Shown here one piece after another: positions 17,568-24,695 of a DNA stretch of 42,040 bases. The stretch is from an uncultured Bacteroidales bacterium (GTDB lineage: Bacteria > Bacteroidota > Bacteroidia > Bacteroidales > UBA932), in assembly GCA_905234795.1 (NCBI GenBank), contig CAJOIQ010000030.1, positions 1 to 42,040 of the forward strand. Reading direction: 5' to 3'. Both the position numbers and the translations under genes were made by a program. The notes under the pieces were generated by a model. It saw only the letters and a program-made list of their open reading frames with translations. It ran no database searches and was not told the origin of the DNA. Each line of letters opens with the position of its first letter. Position 1 is the first letter of the stretch.

Positions 17568-17737
17568 TACAGGCAAAGAGTAATGTGCTTCATCGCTGCC
17601 TTGAATTCTTCTGACAGCTTCTTACGGTTGGCAGCACGTTCCTCTTTGCTCAGACTGTCCACACGCTCCATCTCGCTGATGAAACGGTCTGCATCAGCGC
17701 CAGTAAGAATGGGGGTCTCTTTAATCGGTCGTGCCAT
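17567..17737 (-). CDS. Small protein upstream of GNAT, putative antitoxin
   Basis: A 56-residue acidic-basic protein beginning MARPIKETP and containing a helical stretch with SKEERAANRKKLSEEF. Similar small proteins starting MARPIK and containing SKEER occur, as I recall, directly in front of GNAT genes in Bacteroidetes, where they are taken as antitoxins. The ATG at 17737 is chosen over in-frame upstream codons because a well-formed promoter lies just before it. It overlaps the acetyltransferase start by one base. No DNA-binding motif such as ribbon-helix-helix is obvious. Confidence 0.65.
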   Translation of the reverse strand: MARPIKETPILTGADADRFISEMERVDSLSKEERAANRKKLSEEFKAAMKHITLCL

Positions 17738-17775
17738 AATACTTAATATTCTGCCATCTAATGGGCTTCCAATCG

Positions 17776-17806
17776 CAAAGGTAATCAAATTTCGCACCCA
17801 GCCAAA
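17776..17806 (-). promoter_or_regulatory. Promoter of the small protein/GNAT pair
   Basis: Read on the minus strand, TTTG (17806-17803), a 19-base spacer and TACCTTTG (17783-17776) match the Bacteroidetes -33/-7 consensus closely. Transcription would start near 17770, about 33 bases before the small gene's ATG. Confidence 0.7.
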
Positions 17807-17886
17807 GGGTTTTGGCAAATTAATTCTTAAATTTGCATATCGTCTTTTGCGGACGTGTACATATTTGAGCGTTTTAGCTTGCTCCG

Positions 17887-18042
17887 TAACGAGAATCTGG
17901 AAAATTCAATGAACAAACGGACTAAGTGCGACGCTTGCATTGGCTGTATTGTGGGCTTGTCCCTCCATATAGCAGTGTGAGCCCCTTATTCTTTGTTCAG
18001 GTTTTCCAGAGCCCTCGTTAGGATAAGATGAAGGCTCACACT
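17887..18042 (+). ncRNA. Structured non-coding leader with competing stems
   Basis: Between the divergent GNAT pair and the 1222-residue lipoprotein gene lie about 330 non-coding bases. Arm A, TAACGAG...CTGGAAAA...GAACAAA (17887-17917), is an imperfect inverted copy of arm B, TTTGTTC...TTTTCCAG...CTCGTTA (17992-18020). Arm B itself lies in the loop of a second stem, AGTGTGAGCC (17974-17983) with GGCTCACACT (18033-18042), which is followed by TTTT. The two pairings are topologically incompatible unless a pseudoknot forms. This fits an attenuator-like switch or an independent structured RNA of the 6S type. A TAAATTTG at 17828-17835 could be its -7 box. RNA status is inference. Confidence 0.4.
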
Positions 18043-18071
18043 TTTATGCTTGAAACAATACAACCACAGAT

Positions 18072-21000
18072 ATGGCAAAACACTTCAAAACTATTCTGAT
18101 TGCTGGAATCTCTGCAATCATCGGCCTAGTGTCGTGTACGGCAGAAACCGATTTCAGTGACCGCCTCGCGAACCTTGAGGACAGAGTGTCTAAATTGGAA
18201 AAACTATGTGCGGAGATGAATACCAACATCTCCTCCCTGCAGGGTATAGTCAGTGCCCTACAGAATCAGGACTACATCACTGCCGTCAATGAACTAACCA
18301 GTGACGGTAAGGTCGTAGGCTACACTATCAACTTCGCTAAAGGACAGCCTATTACCATTTATCACGGTAAGGACGGCGTGAATGGCAAAGACGGCGCCGA
18401 TGGAAAGGATGGTGTAAATGGTAAAGATGGTCAGAACGGTAAGGACGGTGCAGATGGCAAGGATGGATCTACTCCGGTCATTGGCGTAAAACAGGACACC
18501 GATGGTATTTGGTATTGGACGCTGAATGGAGAGTGGCTTTTGGACGACAACGGTCAGAAGATTAAGGCTGTTGGTACAGATGGACAGGATGGAAAGGACG
18601 GCAAAGACGGGCAAGACGGTAAGGATGGTCAAAACGGCCAGGATGGTAAAGATGGCATCACGCCGCAATTGAAGATTGAGGAGGGCTATTGGTATGTTTC
18701 CACAGACAACGGCCAGACCTGGACCCAACTTGGGAAAGCCACAGGAGAAAACGGCAAAGACGGGGTTGATGGGAAGGATGGTAAAGACGGCGTTGACGGC
18801 GTAGATGGCGATTCTATGTTCCAAAGTGTCACCGTAACGGAAACGGAAGTGACGTTTGTTACCAGCGACGGGCAAACCTTTGTGGTGAAGCGCGCTGCCG
18901 CATTGAGCATTGAGTTCGACTCTGCGGACCTTGTGGTGATGGGCACCAATGCCACCCGCAATATCCACTACACCATCACATCCGGTGTTGACAACATCAC
19001 AATTGAGGCTTTGAGTTCGGCCGATATTAAGGTGAAGGTTGTAAAATCGGATACCAAGACTGGTTCTCTTCTGGTAAAGACCGGTGCTACGATTGACGAG
19101 TATAGCAAAGTTGTGGTTCTTGTCTCCAACGGTAGCCAGGCCATTATGCGCACGTTAAACTTTGAGGCGGAGGCCATAGAGGTCGAAGAGAATACAACAA
19201 AGGAGGTCTCCGATGAGGGTGGCGAAGTCACGCTGGAGTTCTTCTCCAACGTTCCTTGTCACGCCGTGATTCCGGAGGAGGCGCAAAGTTGGATTAGTGT
19301 TGTGCCGGAGACCAAAGGGATGACCAGGCAGACGGTTGTTCTGAATATACAGCCCAATATGGGCGCTTTCCGCAGCGTGACTATACTTGTAAAGAGCGAA
19401 GACGAAACGATTTTTCTTCCTTTCGTTATTGAGCAGAAGCCCAATCAAGATTATCAACTCACGGCCGAACGACAAGCTTTGATAGCCATTTATAACGCGC
19501 TGGATGGCCCTAACTGGGCAAATAATTCCAATTGGTGCTCTGATAGACCTGTCAGCGAATGGTATGGGATTGAGACTACAGAGAATGGCTATGTAAAATT
19601 GATTGACTTGATGTATAACTCTTTATCCGGTGAACTGCCTAAAGATATTGGACGGTTTGCGGAGTTAAAGTATCTGGTTTTGCTTGGAAATAAGATAATT
19701 GGGCATATTCCTGACGAAATAGGTAACCTCAAGGAATTGCAGACAATACAACTGTCGTACAATGGGTTAACGGGCCCTATCCCGTATTCTATATGCGGCT
19801 TAAAGCATCTAATTGACATCAGCTTTCATGATAATTATTTAAGTGGAGACCTATATGAAGAATTTGGGAATCTGTCAGAATTGGAAGTGCTTGATTTCGG
19901 ATATTCCGGGATGTCTCCAGCAGGAGGCAGCGTTGACATCTTTGATCAGACTGGCGGTCATAACAACTTTGGAGGCATTCCCGAGTCTATTATTAATCTA
20001 AAAAAACTAAAACGCTTAGATCTAAGTTTATGCAATTTGACAGGTGAACTACCAAATGGCTTTTGGGACTTGCCGTCGCTTGAGGATGTTAAGTTGCACG
20101 GCAATTATTTAACAGGGGACATTGCAGATATTGCAAAAGCGAGAAGTTTAAAGTATCTTGATCTTAGCAACAATCACTTTACTGGCCACTTACCCGACAA
20201 TATTAATCAATTATCTGATTTGCAAGTACTTAGGCTTGGTAATTATACAGCCAATATCGGCCTTCCTGATTATCAGTTTCCACAACAATTTAATCTGCTT
20301 TCGGGACCTATTCCTGCAAGTATAGGCAAATTATCAGAATTAGAAGAACTGTGCCTTCAATGCATCGGTCTTAATGGGGCCATCCCGAATAGTATCGTAA
20401 ATTTGGCCAAACTCAAGGTACTAGAGTTATCCGGAAATGGTATCGGTCGAATAGATACGGAGTACAATAATGCTCTAACAGGTGAAATACCTCAAGATAT
20501 TGGCAAACTACAGAATCTCTCCAGCCTTATCCTTGATTCAAATGAATTGACTGGGGGCATTCCGAGATCATTAGCAGATATGCCGAAGCTAATGTCCTTG
20601 TACGTTAATAATAATCTATTATCCGGAACTGTCCCATATGAATTGACGGGCAGCGAAAATGCCCAGTACTGGGATTTTGATTCAAACATTAGGGCTCAAA
20701 AGAACGGGGTCATGCTTGACTATGAAGTATATGTTTCTACGGACTTTACAAAAGATGGTGTTGTTAGAATCATTCAACAAGCAAAAATAGGACGAGGAAT
20801 AGATGTGGTGTTTATGGGTGATGCCTATTCTGATCGCTTCTTTATCAACAATACTTATGACAATAAAATGGACGAAGCAGTAAACAACTTCTTTGACATA
20901 AACCCATATAGTGATTACCGAGATTATTTCAATGTTTTTGTCGTCAATGTGGTATCCACAAACGATATACTGGGAGAGGATACAGCCTTGAGCTGCTATC

Positions 21001-21740
21001 TAGGCGAAGGAACGGCAATAGGAGGAAATGATGACGCCTGTTATAGCTATGCACTGAAGGCTATAGATGAAGAGCGAATGAAAGACGCTTTGATTGTTGT
21101 CATCGCTAATAAATCGTCATATTCTGGTACCGCTTATTTATATCCTCAAAATGAAGGGGATTACGGAAGAGGTTTAGGGATAGCCTATGTCGGCCTGGGA
21201 AGGAGATGGAGTGATGATTTTCTCGTCTTAATTCAACATGAAGCTTGTGGCCACGGATTTGCAAAACTCGATGATGAATATGTTCAGTTCTCTGAGCAGA
21301 TTCCGGAAGATCGAGTAACAGCACGAAAAGCTGACGCACAATATGGCTGGTGGAAAAACGTCGACTTTGTCTCAGACCCAGAATTAGTCAAATGGGCAAG
21401 TTTTCTTAGTGATGACCGCTATGAAAGCGAATCGCTAGGCGTTTACGAGGGCGCTAGTACATATTTAACCGGAGCCTGGCGCTCATCTGAAGAAAGTATG
21501 ATGAATCACAACAGAGGTGGTTTTAACGCCCCCTCACGTTATGCCATCTGGTACAGAATCAATAAACTTGCCTTTGGAGATACGTGGAATGGTTCTTTTG
21601 AAGATTTTGTTAGTTATGACTTGGTGAGCCGCTCTAAGGCCAAGAGTGTTCGTAAAAGGAATGAACAAGTCGAAGAGCAAACACGCCCCTTGTCTGCTCC
21701 TCCTGTCGTTATACGTGATTATCAATTCGATAAAAAGTAG
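18072..21740 (+). CDS. Multidomain surface lipoprotein: collagen-like, BACON-like, LRR and M64 metallopeptidase
   Basis: A 1222-residue lipoprotein (LVSC lipobox, Cys22). Order of parts: a coiled coil (about 27-65, DUF4988-like); three collagen-like GKDG/GxDG blocks (99-132, 168-195, 225-246) alternating with WYWTLNGEWL and YWYVSTDNGQTWT modules; beta-rich segments with a BACON-like domain (about 370-455); plant-type leucine-rich repeats (about 463-870, e.g. LTGEIPQDIGKLQNLSSL); and an M64 (IgA-peptidase-family) domain (about 880-1180) with DVVFMGDAYSD and the zinc site HEACGHGFAKLDDEY (H1056, E1057, H1061). It probably sits on the cell surface, extended by a stalk, and cuts protein or glycoprotein targets chosen by the LRR part. 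The gene is alone between an RNA-like leader and tRNA-Arg. Its 3' two thirds are clearly AT-richer than neighbouring genes, suggesting acquisition. The substrate is unknown. Confidence 0.85.
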   Translation: MAKHFKTILIAGISAIIGLVSCTAETDFSDRLANLEDRVSKLEKLCAEMNTNISSLQGIVSALQNQDYITAVNELTSDGKVVGYTINFAKGQPITIYHGKDGVNGKDGADGKDGVNGKDGQNGKDGADGKDGSTPVIGVKQDTDGIWYWTLNGEWLLDDNGQKIKAVGTDGQDGKDGKDGQDGKDGQNGQDGKDGITPQLKIEEGYWYVSTDNGQTWTQLGKATGENGKDGVDGKDGKDGVDGVDGDSMFQSVTVTETEVTFVTSDGQTFVVKRAAALSIEFDSADLVVMGTNATRNIHYTITSGVDNITIEALSSADIKVKVVKSDTKTGSLLVKTGATIDEYSKVVVLVSNGSQAIMRTLNFEAEAIEVEENTTKEVSDEGGEVTLEFFSNVPCHAVIPEEAQSWISVVPETKGMTRQTVVLNIQPNMGAFRSVTILVKSEDETIFLPFVIEQKPNQDYQLTAERQALIAIYNALDGPNWANNSNWCSDRPVSEWYGIETTENGYVKLIDLMYNSLSGELPKDIGRFAELKYLVLLGNKIIGHIPDEIGNLKELQTIQLSYNGLTGPIPYSICGLKHLIDISFHDNYLSGDLYEEFGNLSELEVLDFGYSGMSPAGGSVDIFDQTGGHNNFGGIPESIINLKKLKRLDLSLCNLTGELPNGFWDLPSLEDVKLHGNYLTGDIADIAKARSLKYLDLSNNHFTGHLPDNINQLSDLQVLRLGNYTANIGLPDYQFPQQFNLLSGPIPASIGKLSELEELCLQCIGLNGAIPNSIVNLAKLKVLELSGNGIGRIDTEYNNALTGEIPQDIGKLQNLSSLILDSNELTGGIPRSLADMPKLMSLYVNNNLLSGTVPYELTGSENAQYWDFDSNIRAQKNGVMLDYEVYVSTDFTKDGVVRIIQQAKIGRGIDVVFMGDAYSDRFFINNTYDNKMDEAVNNFFDINPYSDYRDYFNVFVVNVVSTNDILGEDTALSCYLGEGTAIGGNDDACYSYALKAIDEERMKDALIVVIANKSSYSGTAYLYPQNEGDYGRGLGIAYVGLGRRWSDDFLVLIQHEACGHGFAKLDDEYVQFSEQIPEDRVTARKADAQYGWWKNVDFVSDPELVKWASFLSDDRYESESLGVYEGASTYLTGAWRSSEESMMNHNRGGFNAPSRYAIWYRINKLAFGDTWNGSFEDFVSYDLVSRSKAKSVRKRNEQVEEQTRPLSAPPVVIRDYQFDKK
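18366..18809 (+). repeat. Collagen-like Gly-x-x coding repeats in three blocks
   Basis: Near-identical 9- to 12-base units encoding Gly-Lys-Asp and Gly-x-Asp/Asn fill 18366-18467, 18573-18656 and 18744-18809. Synonymous changes between units show they are not recent copies, but unit number could still vary by recombination. The blocks are separated by two related spacer modules containing WYW and YWYV. Confidence 0.85.
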
Positions 21741-21842
21741 TTCTGATGTGAACTTCCTCTTTTTGTAGCCTTCCCTATAAACTAAATCGTTTGGCAAACA
21801 GAAGAGTAGAGAGCTAATAAACATTTTCGGCCGACAGGCCGA

Positions 21843-21914
21843 GATTCCCCTCCGGGCGTCATTCAAAAAGGCCCCGCCGTCTGGCGGAGCCTTTTTGTAG
21901 CCCGGAGGGGAATC
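21843..21914. repeat. 15-bp inverted repeat matching the tRNA-Arg 3' end
   Basis: GATTCCCCTCCGGGC (21843-21857) is a perfect inverted copy of the T-arm/acceptor part of tRNA-Arg (21900-21914). The terminator lies between the copies. An extra piece of a tRNA 3' end is what site-specific integration leaves behind, though integration normally gives direct, not inverted, copies. Confidence 0.6.
21865..21896. terminator. Bidirectional intrinsic terminator between the lipoprotein gene and tRNA-Arg
   Basis: AAAAAGGCcCCGCC (21865-21878) and GGCGGaGCCTTTTT (21883-21896) form a GC-rich hairpin with a 4-base loop and one mismatch, with A and T tracts on both sides. It can end both the lipoprotein transcript (+) and the tRNA transcript (-). 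Confidence 0.85.
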
Positions 21915-21969
21915 GAACCTCTATTTAAAGTTTAGGAAACTTCCGTTCTATCCGTTGAACTACCGGGCC
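21898..21969 (-). tRNA. tRNA-Arg (anticodon CCU)
   Basis: A 72-base cloverleaf: acceptor GGCCCGG/CCGGGCT (first pair G-U), D stem GTTC/GAAC, anticodon stem GAAGT/ACTTT with loop TTCCTAA giving anticodon CCT (reads AGG), and a TTCGATT T loop. The T stem AGAGG/CCCCT contains one A-C mismatch. CCA is not encoded. tRNA genes of this kind are common integration targets. Confidence 0.93.
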
Positions 21970-21988
21970 AATAAAGAAAAAGCGCTGA

Positions 21989-22156
21989 TTACTCGGCGCT
22001 CTTTTCGATGATCTGACGACCGCGGTAGTAGCCGCACTCGGGGCATACACGGTGATACATCACGGTGGCGCCGCAGTTAGGGCATACGCTCAGCGTGGGA
22101 ACGGGAGCAAAGTCGTGTCTTCTCTGCTTGGAGAGTTTGTGTTTCGGATGTGCCAT
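21989..22156 (-). CDS. rpmF: 50S ribosomal protein L32
   Basis: A 55-residue ribosomal protein L32 of the zinc-binding form. The start MAHPKHKLSKQRR and the pairs CPNC and CPEC (C25, C28, C38, C41) are typical of the family. It is a component of the large subunit near the exit-tunnel side. It follows the yceD-like gene by 20 bases, the usual order yceD-rpmF, and both appear to use the promoter at 22682-22712. The four-cysteine form suggests no zinc-independent replacement here. Confidence 0.96.
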   Translation of the reverse strand: MAHPKHKLSKQRRHDFAPVPTLSVCPNCGATVMYHRVCPECGYYRGRQIIEKSAE

Positions 22157-22176
22157 TGTTTATATACTTTAATTGT

Positions 22177-22656
22177 TTATTTACTATCTAAAAGTCCTTT
22201 CAGAGCGGCGAACGGGCTGTTCGCTTCTTTCTCCTCGGCCCCAGCCTCCTCGTTCCCACGCTCCTGATGACCCAGAAACCGGACGGTGTCGGGATTGCAT
22301 TCCCCTTCCGGATGGACCCGCTGCAGAGGCAGTGATAGACAAATGTAGTCGTATACTGCCTGGCTCAAGTCCCAATCCTCGGCCAAGCTTTCCGGCTTGA
22401 GCACCTCGGAAGGATTTGCCTCCACGGGAACGGCCAGGGGTTCCAGACAGCGGTCGCAGGAAACCGTAACGGTTCCGCTCAGGTGAAGATCGGCCTCCAC
22501 TTTCCGCTCCTTCTTGACCACCCTGATCTCCACGTCTACATCGGCGTCCAGGATTTCTGTATTGTCAAACGCTTGAAAGAACTCTAAATCTGCATGGGAA
22601 CGAAACTTACGCTCCCCGGCAGCCCAACCGTTCAGGGGTATGACTATTGCGTTCAT
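22177..22656 (-). CDS. YceD/DUF177 family protein
   Basis: A 159-residue protein of the DUF177 (YceD) family, recognised by VSCDRCLEPLAVPVEA in the middle and by its place directly upstream of rpmF. In plants and some bacteria members are linked to 23S rRNA accumulation and ribosome assembly; a bacterial mechanism is not settled. The ATG at 22656 (MNAIVIPLNGW) is preferred to a GTG two codons upstream. The C-terminal third is acidic and Glu-rich. Confidence 0.88.
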   Translation of the reverse strand: MNAIVIPLNGWAAGERKFRSHADLEFFQAFDNTEILDADVDVEIRVVKKERKVEADLHLSGTVTVSCDRCLEPLAVPVEANPSEVLKPESLAEDWDLSQAVYDYICLSLPLQRVHPEGECNPDTVRFLGHQERGNEEAGAEEKEANSPFAALKGLLDSK

Positions 22657-22681
22657 TGCCACAAAAACAGATTAAGGGGTG

Positions 22682-22712
22682 CAAAGATACGAATAATTTT
22701 CGGAAAATCAAT
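22682..22712 (-). promoter_or_regulatory. Promoter of the yceD-rpmF pair
   Basis: On the minus strand, ATTG (22712-22709), a 19-base spacer and TATCTTTG (22689-22682) fit the Bacteroidetes consensus. The -33 box overlaps the typA stop codon. Transcription would begin about 20 bases before the ATG at 22656. Confidence 0.6.
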
Positions 22713-24513
22713 CCTCTGTAGAGGAATTTCTCTTCCGGTCCAGCGGATCCAGCTGGATTTTGCGCATCCTCATATGGTTGGGGGTGATTTCCACCAGCTC
22801 ATCCTCCTGGATATACTCCAGGGCCTCCTCCAGGGAGAACTTGATGGCCGGGGGCAGCACCACTTTTTCATCGGAACCGCTGGCGCGCACATTCGTGAGC
22901 TTCTTGGTCTTGCAGATATTGATGTTGAGGTCACGGTCACGGGTGTGTTCACCCACCACCTGACCACCGTAAATCTCCTCACCGGGCTCCACAAAGAAGC
23001 GGCCGCGGTCCAGCAGCTTGTTCATGGAATAGGCAATGGCCTCGCCGGTTTCCAGGGACACCAGGGATCCGTTGGTGCGCATCTCGATGTCGCCCTTATA
23101 CGGCTGGTAATCCTTGAAACGGTGGGCTACTACAGCCTCTCCCTGCGTGGCAGTGAGCAGGTTGGAACGCAGTCCCATGAGGCCGCGGGTGGGAATCTCA
23201 AACTCCAGCAGCGTACGGTCTCCGCGGGGCTCCATGCGCACCAGGGCGCCTTTGCGGCGGGTGCTAAGCTCAATGGCGGCGCCTACAAACTGCTCCGGAA
23301 CCTCGATGGAGAGTTCCTCGATGGGCTCGCAGCGCTGGCCGTTGATGGTTTTGTCCAGCACCTTGGGCTGGCCGACCTGCAGCTCGAAGCCCTCACGGCG
23401 CATGGTCTCGATGAGCACGGAAAGGTGCAGCACGCCTCGGCCGTACACCACGAAGGAATCGGCATTGATGCCGGGCTTCACGCGCAGGGCCAGGTTCTTC
23501 TCCAGTTCCTTCTCCAGGCGGTCCTTGATGTGACGGGAGGTCACAAACTTGCCGTCCTTGCCGAAGAAAGGCGAATTGTTGATCATGAACAGCATGCTCA
23601 TGGTGGGTTCGTCCACGGCGATAGGCGGCAGAGCCTCGGGATTCTCGATATCGGCAATGGTGTCGCCGATCTCAAAGCCCTCGATGCCCACCACGGCGCA
23701 GATGTCGCCGCACTGGACCTGGTCCACGTTGGCCTTGCCCAGGCCTTCGAACACCATCAGCTGCTTGATTTTGCTCTTCTCCACCATGTCGTAACGCTTG
23801 CACAGACTCACGGGCATGCCGGTCTTGAGCGTACCGCGGGTGATGCGGCCTACGGCGATGCGGCCCACATAGGGGCTGTATTCCAGGGAGGAAACCAGCA
23901 TCTGGGGAGTGCCTTCCTTCTTCTCGGGAGCGGGGATCTCGGACAGGATGGTGTCCAGCAGGGCGGTGATGTCGTTGGTGGGTTTTTTCCAGTCCGTGGA
24001 CATCCAGCCCTGTTTGGCGCTGCCGTAGATGGTCTTGAAGTCCAGCTGGTCCTCGTTGGCGCCCAGGTTGAACATGAGTTCGAACACTTCCTCCTGCACT
24101 TCGTCGGGACGGCAGTTGGGCTTGTCCACCTTGTTGATGACCACGATGGGTTTCTTGCCCATGTCGATGGCCTTGTTCAGCACAAAGCGAGTCTGGGGCA
24201 TGCAGCCCTCGAAGGCGTCTACCAGCAGGAGCACGCCGTCGGCCATGTTGAGCACGCGTTCCACTTCTCCGCCAAAGTCGCTGTGGCCGGGAGTGTCGAT
24301 AATGTTGATCTTCACGCCCTTATAAGTCACGGACACATTCTTGGCCAGAATGGTGATACCGCGCTCGCGCTCCAGGTCGTTGTTGTCCAGAATCAGGTTG
24401 CCCAGGTCCTCCGGCTTGCGCACCAGGTTGGCCTGATAGATCATACGGTCCACCAGCGTGGTTTTACCGTGGTCCACGTGGGCAATGATAGCTATGTTCC
24501 TAATATCCTGCAT
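22708..24513 (-). CDS. typA: Ribosome-associated GTPase TypA/BipA
   Basis: A 601-residue translational GTPase. The N-terminal G domain has AHVDHGKTTLVDRM (P-loop), ERGITI (switch I), DTPGHSDFGGEV (G3) and NKVDKPNCRPDEV (G4). EF-G-like domains II, III and V follow, then the BipA-specific C-terminal domain. It binds ribosomes and helps 50S assembly and stress adaptation. The ATG at 24513 (MQDIRNIAII) is chosen because family members start a few residues before RNIAIIAHVDHGKTT; an upstream TTG at 24531 is less likely. Length is normal. The gene appears to be its own transcription unit. Confidence 0.97.
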   Translation of the reverse strand: MQDIRNIAIIAHVDHGKTTLVDRMIYQANLVRKPEDLGNLILDNNDLERERGITILAKNVSVTYKGVKINIIDTPGHSDFGGEVERVLNMADGVLLLVDAFEGCMPQTRFVLNKAIDMGKKPIVVINKVDKPNCRPDEVQEEVFELMFNLGANEDQLDFKTIYGSAKQGWMSTDWKKPTNDITALLDTILSEIPAPEKKEGTPQMLVSSLEYSPYVGRIAVGRITRGTLKTGMPVSLCKRYDMVEKSKIKQLMVFEGLGKANVDQVQCGDICAVVGIEGFEIGDTIADIENPEALPPIAVDEPTMSMLFMINNSPFFGKDGKFVTSRHIKDRLEKELEKNLALRVKPGINADSFVVYGRGVLHLSVLIETMRREGFELQVGQPKVLDKTINGQRCEPIEELSIEVPEQFVGAAIELSTRRKGALVRMEPRGDRTLLEFEIPTRGLMGLRSNLLTATQGEAVVAHRFKDYQPYKGDIEMRTNGSLVSLETGEAIAYSMNKLLDRGRFFVEPGEEIYGGQVVGEHTRDRDLNINICKTKKLTNVRASGSDEKVVLPPAIKFSLEEALEYIQEDELVEITPNHMRMRKIQLDPLDRKRNSSTED

Positions 24514-24533
24514 AGTAGTTCGTTTTATCAATC

Positions 24534-24560
24534 AAAAAAAGCAACTCGATGACGAGTTGC
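24534..24560 (-). terminator. Intrinsic terminator after tRNA-Leu
   Basis: GCAACTCG (24541-24548) and CGAGTTGC (24553-24560) form a perfect 8-bp hairpin with a 4-base loop. On the minus strand it is followed by seven T (24540-24534), just downstream of the tRNA. Confidence 0.88.
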
Positions 24561-24565
24561 TTTCG

Positions 24566-24649
24566 TGCGCGAAATCAGAGTCGAACTGACACGTCCTTTC
24601 GGACACTACCTCCTGAGAGTAGCGCGTCTACCAATTCCGCCATCCGCGC
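24566..24649 (-). tRNA. tRNA-Leu (anticodon CAG)
   Basis: An 84-base class II tRNA: acceptor GCGCGGA/TTCGCGC with discriminator A, anticodon stem CTACT/GGTAG, loop CTCAGGA giving CAG (reads CUG), a long variable arm GTCC-GAAA-GGAC, and T loop TTCGACT. CCA is not encoded. CUG is a frequent Leu codon in the surrounding genes. Confidence 0.94.
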
Positions 24650-24695
24650 ATCGTTTGGGACTGTTTGAATCTCCAAACTTTTATTTCATAAATAT

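Noticed and set aside
17887..18020. Invertible promoter (phase-variable inverton) flanked by the imperfect repeats
   Set aside because: The spacer is only 74 bases, the repeats are imperfect with gaps, no TAnnTTTG box lies between them in either direction, and no invertase gene is near. An RNA structure explains the pairing better.
18366..18809. CRISPR-like array
   Set aside because: The repeats are in-frame Gly-Lys-Asp codons with synonymous variation and no unique spacers; they encode a collagen-like stalk.
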